The position numbers and the translations under genes were made by a program. From Asaia krungthepensis NRIC 0535 (GTDB lineage: Bacteria; Pseudomonadota; Alphaproteobacteria; Acetobacterales; Acetobacteraceae): a DNA stretch of 64,000 nt. The notes beneath the pieces are model-generated. The model ran no database searches, was not told where the DNA came from, and saw only the letters and a list, made by a program, of their open reading frames with translations. Where the stretch lies: assembly GCF_025995175.1 (NCBI RefSeq), contig NZ_BAPV01000061.1:285671-349670 (forward strand). Reading direction: 5' to 3'. Below are positions 37,255-46,127 of this stretch, one piece after another; within the stretch, counting starts at the first letter, position 1; the number at the start of each line of letters is the position of its first letter.

Positions 37255-38787
37255 TCAGCCTTCCATTTCAAGTGGCATGACGGGAGGCGCACTGGCCGTC
37301 GCATGAGGGCCGGTCGCCAGCACATGAGCGCGATCCCAACGCTTTGCCAGAGGCAACAACGCGCTCAGCAATCCAGTCAGGATCAGCCCAGCCACGAACA
37401 GATCGCGGAAGAGCGGGACGTAAAGCGCCGCAGCTGCAGCACCCGTGGCAGAAGCGCCGGTAGCGGCTGCGTAATTAGCCACAAGGCTGCCTGCATACAT
37501 GGCCACACCCCAAAGCAGATAGAGCGAGCCCATCATGAATCCGCTGCTCTCGGGCAGGGTGTAGCGTGCGATGATGGCAAGGCCCAGCGCCATGGTGAGA
37601 AGCTCTGCGACCGACACCAGACCGTATCCGAGCACCATCACCCAGGCCGAAACAAGATTCTGGGCATGCGCCGCCGCGATCCACCAGATCAGGAAGCCCA
37701 GTGTGACGAGCCCGAAGCCCAGCACCATCTTGTGCGCAAGCGACAGATCGCGCCCCTGCGCGGCCAGGCGGTTGTACAACGTGGCCAGAAGCGGACTTGC
37801 AAGCATGATCCAAATCGGATTGAGGGCCTGGAACTGACCGGCGCTCAGATGAACGAGCGTTACCCCACCGATACGCAGATCGCCGTCCACCGCACGCAGA
37901 GCGAAAAGGGTGAGCGAGGTCATCATCTGCTGGTAAAAGATCAGATAGGCCATGCTCTCAAGGCAGAGCAGGAAAGTCAGGCGCAAACCCGGGCGTGCAG
38001 CTTCCGCCGAGCGCCAGTAGAGACGTCCCCACAGCAGCGCGATAGCCAGACTGGCCGCCCAGACACAGAGACGTGCGATACCGGGGCTCGCAATAATTCC
38101 TGTCAGGACAAGCACGGTCAGTACGAAGCCACCGAGAACGACGAGGAAAGGCCTGAGCTGAAACGGCCCCTTGTCGAGCGCCGAGCCCGCATGATGGATC
38201 CAGTTGCGTCGCCAGAAATAATAGAGCAGACCCATGACCAAACCGCCGGAGCAGGTCAGAAATGCGCTTGCCGGACCGTAATGATCCTGCAGGTATGGCG
38301 TGAGCAGCATCGACACCGTCGAGCCCACATTGACCGACATGTAATAGATCGTGAATGCCGCATCGAGAGCGGCATCGTCCCCCTCATAGATGCGCCGCAC
38401 AAGATTGGCTGCGTTGGGCTTGAACAGGCCATTACCTGCCGAAATCAGGGCCATCGCAAAGAAAAGCAGCGTACGATGCTGATCGGCCGTCGCCAGAGCA
38501 GCATAACCGAAAACAAGGGCAAAAGCCCCCATGAGCATGGTCCGGCGCGGCCCGAGTATGCGGTCACCCGCGTAACCGCCAAGCACCGGGGTGATATAGG
38601 TCAGGCCGACAAAGGCGCCAATAAGGACATTGGCCGCCACGTCGCTCAACCCGAGCCTTTGAACCAGATAGAGGGTGAGAACGGCCTGCATGCCGTAATA
38701 GCCGAAGCGTTCCCACAGCTCTATGGCGAAGACCACCGAGAAGGCCTGTCGTCGCGTTGGGAGCTCCGTTGGGGGGGATGCACTCAT
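37255..38787 (-). CDS. Proton-dependent oligopeptide transporter (POT/PTR family)
   Basis: 510 residues from ATG 38787, about 14 membrane helices as in bacterial POTs. ELWERFGYYGMQAVLTLYLV (the ExxER region of helix 1) and GGYAGDRILGPRRT are family signatures, and FTIYYMSVNVGS matches the PTR2 motif (FYxxINxGS). It imports di- and tripeptides with protons across the inner membrane. Monocistronic. A very long open frame on the opposite strand (37210-39489) is an antisense shadow of this gene and dnaJ. Confidence 0.93.
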   Translation of the reverse strand: MSASPPTELPTRRQAFSVVFAIELWERFGYYGMQAVLTLYLVQRLGLSDVAANVLIGAFVGLTYITPVLGGYAGDRILGPRRTMLMGAFALVFGYAALATADQHRTLLFFAMALISAGNGLFKPNAANLVRRIYEGDDAALDAAFTIYYMSVNVGSTVSMLLTPYLQDHYGPASAFLTCSGGLVMGLLYYFWRRNWIHHAGSALDKGPFQLRPFLVVLGGFVLTVLVLTGIIASPGIARLCVWAASLAIALLWGRLYWRSAEAARPGLRLTFLLCLESMAYLIFYQQMMTSLTLFALRAVDGDLRIGGVTLVHLSAGQFQALNPIWIMLASPLLATLYNRLAAQGRDLSLAHKMVLGFGLVTLGFLIWWIAAAHAQNLVSAWVMVLGYGLVSVAELLTMALGLAIIARYTLPESSGFMMGSLYLLWGVAMYAGSLVANYAAATGASATGAAAAALYVPLFRDLFVAGLILTGLLSALLPLAKRWDRAHVLATGPHATASAPPVMPLEMEG

Positions 38788-38853
38788 GAAGAGGGGTTCC
38801 GGGCAAAGAGACGTGATTGCCCGGAGATAACACACTCCTTCATGATGGAAAGA

Positions 38854-39000
38854 CTAAAGACCGGACCAGATACCGGAGACCCTCATCCCATCGTAGCAAA
38901 GAGCGATGAGCAAAGCCGTGAAGAACAAGGCTGTCAGGACGCCCAGCACCTCACGCGTGAGAACGAGCCTCCAGTCGAAAAATCCCCGTCTGTCAGGCAA
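38854..39000 (-). CDS. Small single-pass membrane protein behind the DnaJ gene
   Basis: A 48-codon frame opens with TTG at 39000, 3 bases after the dnaJ-like stop. AGGAGG, inside the end of the upstream gene, lies 8 bases before the TTG, an ideal ribosome binding site. The protein begins with a short basic stretch (PDRRGFFDWRL), then one hydrophobic helix (VLGVLTALFFTALLIALCY) and a short tail. It is probably translated with the co-chaperone. Function unknown. Coding is supported by the site, the spacing and the helix; there is no family match I can name. Confidence 0.55.
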   Translation of the reverse strand: MPDRRGFFDWRLVLTREVLGVLTALFFTALLIALCYDGMRVSGIWSGL

Positions 39001-39003
39001 AAA

Positions 39004-39924
39004 TCAGGCCTCCTGCTCCGCCTGGGCACGCTGCCCGGCGAAGAAGGCCTCAAGAGCCGGATCGACCTCGCCGATACGGACCTGAAGCGTGACGTAGAGA
39101 TTGCCCGCCTTGTGTGTTCCATGCTCTCCCACGCCACGGCCACCGAGACGGAGCACGGTGCCGGTATCAGAATGAGGGGGCACTTTCATCGTCACCTGCC
39201 CCTTGGGCGTGGGCACGACGAGCTTGCCACCAAGGATAGCGGTGGACAGATCGACCGGCACATTGGCCCTCAGATCACGGCCATCGCGCGTGTAAACCGC
39301 GCTCGGCGTGACCGAAATGGTAATCAGCGCATCGCCAGCAGGGGCATTTTCACCCATGCCGGCACCGCCCTTGCCGCTCAGACGCAGGGTCTGGCCGTCT
39401 TCGATCCCGGCTGGGATCTTGACCTCAACTGTCCCTGCCTCAGGCAGGGTGACGCGGCTGGTCGTGCCCAGCACAGAGTCTTCGAATGAAACGGTCAATG
39501 TGTAGGAGCGGTCGGCTCCGCGGCGGCTGCGCCGACGCCCGCCAAAAGGACCGCCGCCAAAATCTGCGCCAGTGCCGCCCCCGCTGAACATGTCCGAGAA
39601 GAACGCGCCGAGATCTTCCTGATTGAATTGCGCGCCACCTGGACCACCGCCATGAAAGCCGCCCTGCCCGCCAAAGCCGCCACCCCCAAAAGGACCGCGC
39701 TCATTACCTTCGGCGTCGATTTCCCCCCGATCGAAACGAGCGCGCTTTTCCTTGTCGCCCAGAATGCCATAGGCGGCACCGACCGCCTTGAACGCTTCCT
39801 CGGCCTTCTTGTTGTTCGGGTTGTGGTCGGGGTGATGCTCCTTGGCGAGTTTGCGATAGGCGCTCCGGATTTCCTTATCCGTGGCGCCGCGCGTCAGGCC
39901 AAGCGCTGCATAAGGATCTTTCAC
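39004..39924 (-). CDS. DnaJ-like co-chaperone (CbpA type)
   Basis: 306 residues. J domain at residues 1-70 with the HPD motif (KEHHPDHNPNN). Then a long Gly/Phe-rich linker (GGGGFGGQGGFHGGGPGG), a basic GRRRSRRG patch, and two DnaJ C-terminal beta-domains (TVEVKIPAGIEDGQTLRLSGKG; VDLSTAILGGKLVVPTPKG). The zinc-finger domain of true DnaJ is absent, so it is CbpA-like. It stimulates DnaK and delivers clients. The 3' end carries the ribosome binding site of a small membrane protein gene. Confidence 0.9.
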   Translation of the reverse strand: MKDPYAALGLTRGATDKEIRSAYRKLAKEHHPDHNPNNKKAEEAFKAVGAAYGILGDKEKRARFDRGEIDAEGNERGPFGGGGFGGQGGFHGGGPGGAQFNQEDLGAFFSDMFSGGGTGADFGGGPFGGRRRSRRGADRSYTLTVSFEDSVLGTTSRVTLPEAGTVEVKIPAGIEDGQTLRLSGKGGAGMGENAPAGDALITISVTPSAVYTRDGRDLRANVPVDLSTAILGGKLVVPTPKGQVTMKVPPHSDTGTVLRLGGRGVGEHGTHKAGNLYVTLQVRIGEVDPALEAFFAGQRAQAEQEA

Positions 39925-40004
39925 GCCAGTTTCTCCCTGTTTTTCGTGAATACTACAGAATTCATGCGTTTAATGTTGTGTCCAGCCCCTGTATTTCAAG
40001 AGCG

Positions 40005-41528
40005 CTAGCGAGAGAACGTCTTGGCCAGAATACTCTGCTTGGCGGCATCGATTGGCAAGGCCGTATCGCGCAAGGCGATACCCTGCCAACCCGCCCCCAT
40101 GGCGGTATAAAGCGCCACCGTATCATGCAACCGCGCCGTGCGGGCCATGGCCTCGCGATCCTGAGCGCCCAACAGCGTCCGCTGTGTGGTGAGCACATTG
40201 ATGTAATCGGTCAGACCGGCTGCGTAGAGACGCCGCGCCCGGTCCGCGGCAAGGCCGCTATCGAGCGATGCCTGGTGAAGCTGGGCGACGTAGTGATCGT
40301 TATGCAGCCATGACGTCATCGCATCCTCTACCTCGCGGAAGGCATTGAGGACCGTCTTGCGATAGGTCAGGCGGCTGGCTTCGGCGCGTGCCCGCGCCTC
40401 GACCACCTGCGAGGTGAAACGCCCGCCATGCATGACCGGCAGGGTCGCCAGCATCATGAAGGACCAGCTCATCGCATTGACCTGAAACGCCTGATACATG
40501 GCCGAGGCATTCGGGTTGAACGTGAGCGGGATCGAGAATTTGGGATAGAGCTGCGCCACGGCCACGCCGATACGCGCCGTCGCCTCGGCATAGCCACGCT
40601 CGGCTGCGCGAATATCGGGACGATTGGCCACGACGATCGAAGGGAGCGTGGAGGGAAAACGCGGCATCTCCGGCAGGGAGGCCACCCCATTGGGCAGAGC
40701 TTCGAGTTCCGCCTTGAGGTCACCGGGCATGTCACCCAGCAGAACGCTCACACCATGGCTCAGCGTGTCGATCTGGGCCTTGAGCGGCTCGAGTGAGGCT
40801 GTCTCGCTATCCAGTTCGCTTTGAGCCTGGGCGATCTGCAATGTATTGCCGATCCCTTCAAGGAAGAGCCTTTTGGCAAGGTCGACCTCGCTTTGCGCGT
40901 TCTTCACATTCGCCTGGGCGATGGAAAGGCGAAGCTGCGCCCCACGCAGGGAAACATAGGCGCGCACCAGATCGGAAAGCAGGGTCATAAGCGTAGCGCG
41001 TCGGTCTTCGATGCTGACATCGATGGCGCGCTCGCTCGCTTCGACCTCGCGCCGTATGCGACCGAAAGCGTCGATTTCCCAGCTTGCCTGGGCGCCGTAC
41101 GTCAGAACCGAAGCTTCTGGACGATTCTGCGGGTTGCCGGGGCGGATCGGCCAGTTGTCGACGTTGATCGAGTAGCGGCTGGACCCGCCTCCCGCATTCA
41201 CATCAAGCTGCGGGTACCAGGCCGAGGCGGCCTCCTCGCGCATGGCGCGACCGGCGATGATCCGCTGATCGGCAATGAGCAGATCGTAATTGCCCTTGAT
41301 GGCCTGGGCGACCAGGCGGTTGAGCAGCGGGTCGTTATACTGCCCCCACCATTCCTTCATTTCGGCTTCGGTCCGGGCGATCTCCCCGGCCGTTGCGGCA
41401 TGGTCGGTTTCCACAAAGCCGTCGGGCAGCTTCATCCGGTCGGGCTTGTAGCTGGGCCCAACCGTGCAACCGGCAAGCATGACGGTGGAAAGGGCGAGGG
41501 GAGCAAGCTTGCGTGGGAGAGGAACCAT
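40005..41528 (-). CDS. Outer membrane efflux lipoprotein, NodT/OprM family
   Basis: 507 residues. Lipoprotein signal with lipobox STVMLAGC (Cys 21). Two OEP repeats: PLLNRLVAQAIKGNYDLLIADQRI...RAMREEAASAWYPQLDVNAGGG and WEIDAFGRIRREVEA, with the second half around NRPDIRAAERGYAEATARIGVA. It forms the trimeric outer membrane channel of a tripartite pump. It lies 2 bp behind the HlyD-type gene and shares an operon with DUF1656. The last gene of the set. Confidence 0.92.
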   Translation of the reverse strand: MVPLPRKLAPLALSTVMLAGCTVGPSYKPDRMKLPDGFVETDHAATAGEIARTEAEMKEWWGQYNDPLLNRLVAQAIKGNYDLLIADQRIIAGRAMREEAASAWYPQLDVNAGGGSSRYSINVDNWPIRPGNPQNRPEASVLTYGAQASWEIDAFGRIRREVEASERAIDVSIEDRRATLMTLLSDLVRAYVSLRGAQLRLSIAQANVKNAQSEVDLAKRLFLEGIGNTLQIAQAQSELDSETASLEPLKAQIDTLSHGVSVLLGDMPGDLKAELEALPNGVASLPEMPRFPSTLPSIVVANRPDIRAAERGYAEATARIGVAVAQLYPKFSIPLTFNPNASAMYQAFQVNAMSWSFMMLATLPVMHGGRFTSQVVEARARAEASRLTYRKTVLNAFREVEDAMTSWLHNDHYVAQLHQASLDSGLAADRARRLYAAGLTDYINVLTTQRTLLGAQDREAMARTARLHDTVALYTAMGAGWQGIALRDTALPIDAAKQSILAKTFSR

Positions 41529-41530
41529 GA

Positions 41531-42442
41531 TCAGAGATGATTCTGCAGCCAGGTGGTCAGACGTCCCCGCTGTCCCTGCGGCGGCGTGCCCACCGTCACC
41601 GTGCAGGTCATGCCTGCTGCCAGAATGACCTCAGGCGGGACACGATCCAGGTGAATGCGCACCGGGATGCGCTGCGCGAGACGCACCCAGGTGAAAATGG
41701 GGTTCACATCCTGCAGGCCCAGCTTGTCGGGGGAGCCGTTCTGGTCGTTGATACCACGTGCGATGGAGACGACGTGGGCGGGAATAATCTCGCGATATCC
41801 CATGAGCTTCACACGGGCGACGTCGCCCACATGAACGCCCCACATCTTCGTTTCCTCGAAATAGGCATTGATCCAGAAGCTGTCCGCATCAATCACCGCC
41901 ATGCGGGACTGGCCCTCATGCGCGTAATCGCCCACGCGCAGATTGAGGTTCGTGACATACCCTTCGACAGGCGAGTACACGATGGAGCGTTGCAGGTTCA
42001 GACGCGCCACATCGAGCGCGGCTCGCGCAGCGTTGACCGCGTCCTCCTGGGTCTCGACATTCGAGTTATAGATTTCCTGCTCTTCCGCTGAAACGATGCC
42101 GTTCAGGCCCATACGACGCTTGGCGTCATTGCGGCGCAGCTTCAGATCTTCCTCCGCACTGGCCAGATGGGCCTCTGCCTCCTTTATAGCCAGGCGGAAA
42201 CGGACAGGATCGATCACGAAAAGAGGGTCGCCACGATGGACGAAATCATTGTCATGAACCGGCACGCTCACAACCGTGCCCGAAACCTCCGGCGCTGCGT
42301 CGACGACATAGACGCGCACACGTCCGTCACGCGTCCAGGGGGCAATCATGTAGGTTTCCCACAGCGTGTAGCCCAGCAGGAGCGTCACCCCGAGCACCGC
42401 GAAGGTCAGGAGGAGTCGGATCAGCGTACGGGCGAGCAGCAC
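41531..42442 (-). CDS. HlyD/EmrA-AaeA type periplasmic adaptor
   Basis: 303 residues. One N-terminal membrane anchor (LLLTFAVLGVTLLLGYTLW), then VDAAPEVSGTVVSVPVHDNDFVHRGDPLFVID (lipoyl half), a coiled-coil hairpin (residues 85-155), and SIVYSPVEGYVTNLNLRVGDY (second lipoyl half). This layout matches AaeA-type adaptors working with FUSC-family pumps. It links an inner membrane pump to the OMF lipoprotein 2 bp downstream. The inner membrane FUSC pump itself is not encoded next to it. Confidence 0.9.
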   Translation of the reverse strand: MLLARTLIRLLLTFAVLGVTLLLGYTLWETYMIAPWTRDGRVRVYVVDAAPEVSGTVVSVPVHDNDFVHRGDPLFVIDPVRFRLAIKEAEAHLASAEEDLKLRRNDAKRRMGLNGIVSAEEQEIYNSNVETQEDAVNAARAALDVARLNLQRSIVYSPVEGYVTNLNLRVGDYAHEGQSRMAVIDADSFWINAYFEETKMWGVHVGDVARVKLMGYREIIPAHVVSIARGINDQNGSPDKLGLQDVNPIFTWVRLAQRIPVRIHLDRVPPEVILAAGMTCTVTVGTPPQGQRGRLTTWLQNHL

Positions 42443-42541
42443 GGAACATTATCCTTGGGTACAGCGGGGAAGATCGGATTGGTGGTCAGGAAGCGCGTTC
42501 GTGGCTCGAAGCCGTACGCGGAGCGGTGAGGCGCACACAGC

Positions 42542-42736
42542 TCAGACATAGAGCACCATCAGGCAGAGCACGCAGACATAGAGCGCCACCTCAAACAGCG
42601 CCACGTGCCAGAACCATTCGATGGCCCCAGTTCGCCAGAGGAGGAAGCGAATGAGCAGCGTGACCGGAATAGCCGCCACCGAATAGATTGCGATGGGAGA
42701 AATGAAGACGCCGAAAAGATCGAATTCTGCGAGCAT
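42542..42736 (-). CDS. DUF1656 small membrane protein (AaeX-like)
   Basis: 64 residues, two predicted helices (FGVFISPIAIYSVAAIPVTLLIRFLLW and WHVALFEVALYVCVLCLMVLY). MLAEFDLFGVFISP is the conserved start of DUF1656/AaeX proteins that accompany HlyD adaptors and FUSC pumps for aromatic acids. First visible gene of the set, 99 bp before the HlyD gene. No FUSC gene is present in the 265 bases upstream. Confidence 0.85.
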   Translation of the reverse strand: MLAEFDLFGVFISPIAIYSVAAIPVTLLIRFLLWRTGAIEWFWHVALFEVALYVCVLCLMVLYV

Positions 42737-43000
42737 CGTCCTCCCTCATCCTTCCTGGGTCGACCGGTTGGAATCAGGAGGAGGAGAGCAGGGCCCAATG
42801 GCATCAAGGGCGGATCATGACACGCCTTCGATGCCAGGGCGCAGACATCAGGTGGTCCGACCGATCCCGGAGAAGCTCCGCGCAAAAGCCCGGAGCAGTG
42901 ACAGGACGGTCATAGGGGAAACTACAGAGTGCCGCCAGCGGGGAAACCTGAATTTTAAATTAGGTTTCAGAGAACGGGCGTCACAACATGGTCAGATATA

Positions 43001-43432
43001 TTACTTGCGCGCGAAGATGTTGCGCAGGACCGTGAAAAGCTGTTTGCCCGTGAACCGGCCGACAGGCCCGATCAGCAGCCCCGTGAGCGTGGACAGCGCT
43101 AGCGTCTGCTTGAATTCGCCGAACTTGCGGTCACGACGCAGCCGCGCCTCGAACTCGACAGGGTCCGCGATATTACGGGTGCCCAGCAGGGCGAAAATAA
43201 TCACGAAAAGCAGGTCGATTCCCAGCACCGAACAGGCTGCCGCGAAGGCGGAGAAATGCAGCACGCTATAGGCAAAAGCCCACAGAACGGCGTGGAACGA
43301 GATCAAAGCGAAAAGGCCGAAAATGGCTGCGATAACGAAATAGGCGACGCGGCGGCCAATTCGCATTGCGACGCGCTGTATGACTTCGCCCTGAGCCTGC
43401 AGGGCTTCCTGCCCGACGTCGATGACCTTCAT
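43001..43432 (-). CDS. Phage-holin-like/DUF1469-type membrane protein
   Basis: 143 residues with two to three hydrophobic segments (VAYFVIAAIFGLFALISFHAVLWAFAY and LGIDLLFVIIFALL) and polar ends. It resembles the Actinobacterial Holin-X superfamily (YqjE-like) proteins, often encoded next to YqjD/ElaB-type proteins, as here. In enterics the related yqjD-yqjE pair is an inner membrane stress-linked set. Function in this organism unknown. Confidence 0.7.
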   Translation of the reverse strand: MKVIDVGQEALQAQGEVIQRVAMRIGRRVAYFVIAAIFGLFALISFHAVLWAFAYSVLHFSAFAAACSVLGIDLLFVIIFALLGTRNIADPVEFEARLRRDRKFGEFKQTLALSTLTGLLIGPVGRFTGKQLFTVLRNIFARK

Positions 43433-43564
43433 GAAGTTTTGCTAGCCTTTATCGTATGATCGCTGCGGGGAAAGGCAGGAGAGCGGGAGAAATGCCCATG
43501 ATAATGGCCCTTCCCTCGAAGCGGGTTGGAACGAGAGGCCGCCTTGCTTCAGACAGGAGACAGC

Positions 43565-43843
43565 CTACTTGGAGACACGTCCAGCAATAAAGCCAATGAC
43601 TGCAGAAATCAAAACCGCCGCGATCGGACGGGCGCGCACGCGTGCTTCAGCGTTGTGAAGCTGCACATCCTTGATCTCGCGGGCATTCGCGACAGCATTA
43701 TCCGCGCGTTCGGCAACATCGAGCAGGGCAGGATTGATACGATCCTTCAGAAGCTGCTCAAGCTGCGCCTTGAGCGTGTCGATCTGGTCCTGTGCAGACT
43801 TGTTGGCAACATCGAGAGATTTCTTGACGTCTGATTTGCTCAT
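43565..43843 (-). CDS. YqjD/ElaB-like (DUF883) membrane-anchored protein
   Basis: 92 residues: a polar coiled-coil half (SLDVANKSAQDQIDTLKAQLEQLLKD) and one C-terminal helix ending in a GR motif (PIAAVLISAVIGFIAGRVSK). This is the layout of YqjD/ElaB/YgaM, tail-anchored proteins that associate with ribosomes in E. coli. Upstream of the holin-like gene on the same strand (132 bp), suggesting a yqjDE-like pair. Confidence 0.75.
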   Translation of the reverse strand: MSKSDVKKSLDVANKSAQDQIDTLKAQLEQLLKDRINPALLDVAERADNAVANAREIKDVQLHNAEARVRARPIAAVLISAVIGFIAGRVSK

Positions 43844-43917
43844 GTCACAACTCCTTGCACGGTCAATGCCGCGATTAGTGGTTCCGGAACAAACGCATGG
43901 AGGAGAGGCGAGGTTTC

Positions 43918-45027
43918 ATGGCGATTTCTGCGCGAGGGGGCGTACCCGTGCTGCTGCTTGATAATCTCTGCCTGTTCTACGGGAGCGATAGCTTCTCGTT
44001 GTCAGTAAACGAGGGCGACGCTCTGAGCCTGATGGGAGGCGAACCGGGGGTTCTCAGCCGACTCTGCGATATTTTGGCAGGGTTCAGAAGCCCCGTTCAG
44101 GGCCGCATCCTGATTGCCGGTGAGGATATCACCACTTCGGCACCTGAGCGGCGCCCGATCGCGCTGGTGTCCCCCCGCGACCCCGTGTTCGGGCATCTCG
44201 ACGTGGCGGACAATATCGCCTTCCCGTTGCGCGTCCAGGGCGCTGCCACTGACACGATCAGGTCGCGCACAGCGCGCGTGATGGCTCTGACGGGGCTGGA
44301 AGCTCTGGCGACAACACGCGCCGACCGGCTCACGCCAGAGCAGGATCTGCGTCTCAAACTCGCACGTGCTCTGGCCTATGCTCCGCGCGTTCTGGTGCTG
44401 GACGACGTGCTTTCCGGTCTCGATTTTCGAGGGGCTGCCAAGGCACGTCAACTCCTCTCCAACCTTCAACGCGCTCTCGGGCTGAGCATGGTCTACGCTG
44501 CGCGGGGGCGTGAAGATGCGGTCTGGCTTGGAGGACGGATTGCCCTGTTCGACCGGGAAACCCTTGTGCAATGCGCCGACGCCGCCACCTTGCTCGAACG
44601 CCCGAGCGATGCACGCAGCGCAGGGCTGTTCGGAGAAGCCAATCTCCTGACTGGGCACGTTCTGAGTATCGACGACGATGTTGCCCGCATCCATCTCGCC
44701 TGCGGCGGGGTGGTGGAGGCCATGGCCGACGAAGCGCTGGAAGCCGACTCATTATGCACACTCTGTGTTCGTCCTGATCGCATGACCCCTCTTTTCGGGA
44801 CGTCGATAGCGGGTGATGACGAAACGCCGCCCCTCATGGCCAGTATCCAGTCCGTGCTTCATACTGGCGATCAGATCCGGCTCAGGCTGCGTCTTGCCGA
44901 TGGGGCCGAGATCGATATGCGACGTCCGCTGCTGCAATCCACGCGGGTCATCAAGCCCGGCGCAACGCTGCAACTTGCATGGCAGGCCAGTCAGGCTGTG
45001 GCCTTTCCCATGAAAGACGATCTATAA
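43918..45027 (+). CDS. PotA-like ABC ATPase with degenerate nucleotide-binding motifs
   Basis: 369 residues from ATG 43918 with GAGAGGCGAGG upstream. Overall it follows PotA (ATPase domain 1-235, TOBE domain 240-365, with VRPDRM...). The catalytic motifs are altered: Walker A reads GGEPGVLSR (about 40-48) without the Lys and Ser/Thr; the signature reads LTPEQD instead of LSGGQ; Walker B ends LDDV instead of LDEP; the switch His is missing (VYAARGRED). It therefore should not hydrolyse ATP normally. A periplasmic binding protein and a tiny permease-like gene follow. It may be regulatory or a decaying transporter part. Confidence 0.8.
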   Translation: MAISARGGVPVLLLDNLCLFYGSDSFSLSVNEGDALSLMGGEPGVLSRLCDILAGFRSPVQGRILIAGEDITTSAPERRPIALVSPRDPVFGHLDVADNIAFPLRVQGAATDTIRSRTARVMALTGLEALATTRADRLTPEQDLRLKLARALAYAPRVLVLDDVLSGLDFRGAAKARQLLSNLQRALGLSMVYAARGREDAVWLGGRIALFDRETLVQCADAATLLERPSDARSAGLFGEANLLTGHVLSIDDDVARIHLACGGVVEAMADEALEADSLCTLCVRPDRMTPLFGTSIAGDDETPPLMASIQSVLHTGDQIRLRLRLADGAEIDMRRPLLQSTRVIKPGATLQLAWQASQAVAFPMKDDL

Positions 45028-45128
45028 GAGGCGTTCTCACGCTCAACCAAGCCCGGAAAGGCCAGTTCCTGCACGCGTCCCCCCCCTTCACAAAACCGGA
45101 TGACGGCTCTCATGGTGCGCGCCTACGC

Positions 45129-46127
45129 GTGTCACGGGTGCTGCTGGTGACGTTGTGCCTGCCCCTGCTTGCTTTGCCTGCACATGCGACCACCCATCAT
45201 GCCCATCACAGCGCCCATCACGCCCATGCGGTGAAGCCTGCAAAAAGCGCTTCACCCAAATCGGTGCTTGCTGTGGTATCGGGCAGCATCGATGCCCATT
45301 CGCTTCTGATGCCCGACCAGCCCTATCCGCTCAAGGAATGGGATGGGAGCCTTTCGGCACTTCGTGACGCTGCCACGGCTCGTGTTTCGCCCTGGCTGGC
45401 GGCGATGGTTGATAACACAACACTTTACGCCGCCTGTCGTGATGGGATTGTACAGACCCTGCCTGCCCCACCCCAAGCTGCGCCTGCGCGACCTGCGCCC
45501 TCATCGCCCTGCGGCATTCAAGCAGGAGAGGAATCGATAGTCCTCGCCTGGGATCGCGGCCGCCTGGGAGATGCAGCGCCGGACTGGGGCGATTTCTGGG
45601 ATATTGCGCGCCATCCGGGCAAGCGTGCCTTGCGCCTCGACCCGCGCGGCACGCTCGAGATCGCCCTCATGGCCGACGGCGTGGCACCGGGAGATGTCTA
45701 TACCATCCTGGCCACACCGGCTGGCGTGGATCGCGCCTTTCGAAAGCTCGAACAGCTGAGGCCCTATCTTGTTTGGTGGCGCACGCCGGAAGAGGCGAGC
45801 CGTATTATGAATAGCGGCGCGGCGCTCATGCTCTCGACGCCCTATGACCGCCTGGCCGATCTGGGGCCGCGTATCTCCTTCGCGGCGCAATGGCGTCAGT
45901 CCCTGCGTCAAAAGCTCTCATGGGCGATCCCTCGCAATGTCCCCGCCGAGCAGACCGATACGGTGATCAGAATGCTGCGTGACCAGACGCCTTTGCATGA
46001 CGACACTCAGGATGCCCCTCAGGACGGGCGTGACGTCCGCGTCCTGTCAATGAATGACACGTTCTGGGCCCTCAACTTCGATGCGCTTCAAAAGCGGCTT
46101 CAGGCCTGGCTGACCTCTGCCCCATGA
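45129..46127 (+). CDS. PotD-like periplasmic binding protein with His-rich N-terminus
   Basis: About 332 residues from GTG 45129; the open frame extends upstream but only this start puts the signal peptide (VLLVTLCLPLLALPAHA) at the N-terminus. No good ribosome binding site is seen, so the start is uncertain. After cleavage comes a His-rich stretch (TTHHAHHSAHHAHAV). The blocks DFWDIARHPGKRALR, TLEIALMADGVAPGDVY and GVDRAFRKLEQLRPYLVWW match polyamine-binding PotD/PotF proteins. The polyamine-binding residues are not all recognisable. It overlaps the next gene by ATGA. Confidence 0.72.
   Translation: MSRVLLVTLCLPLLALPAHATTHHAHHSAHHAHAVKPAKSASPKSVLAVVSGSIDAHSLLMPDQPYPLKEWDGSLSALRDAATARVSPWLAAMVDNTTLYAACRDGIVQTLPAPPQAAPARPAPSSPCGIQAGEESIVLAWDRGRLGDAAPDWGDFWDIARHPGKRALRLDPRGTLEIALMADGVAPGDVYTILATPAGVDRAFRKLEQLRPYLVWWRTPEEASRIMNSGAALMLSTPYDRLADLGPRISFAAQWRQSLRQKLSWAIPRNVPAEQTDTVIRMLRDQTPLHDDTQDAPQDGRDVRVLSMNDTFWALNFDALQKRLQAWLTSAP

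Noticed and set aside
37210..39489. 759-codon open frame on the plus strand
   Set aside because: It runs antisense to the POT transporter, the small membrane gene and part of the dnaJ-like gene; its translation is Arg/His/Gln-rich without hydrophobic or domain patterns, as expected of a shadow frame in GC-rich DNA.
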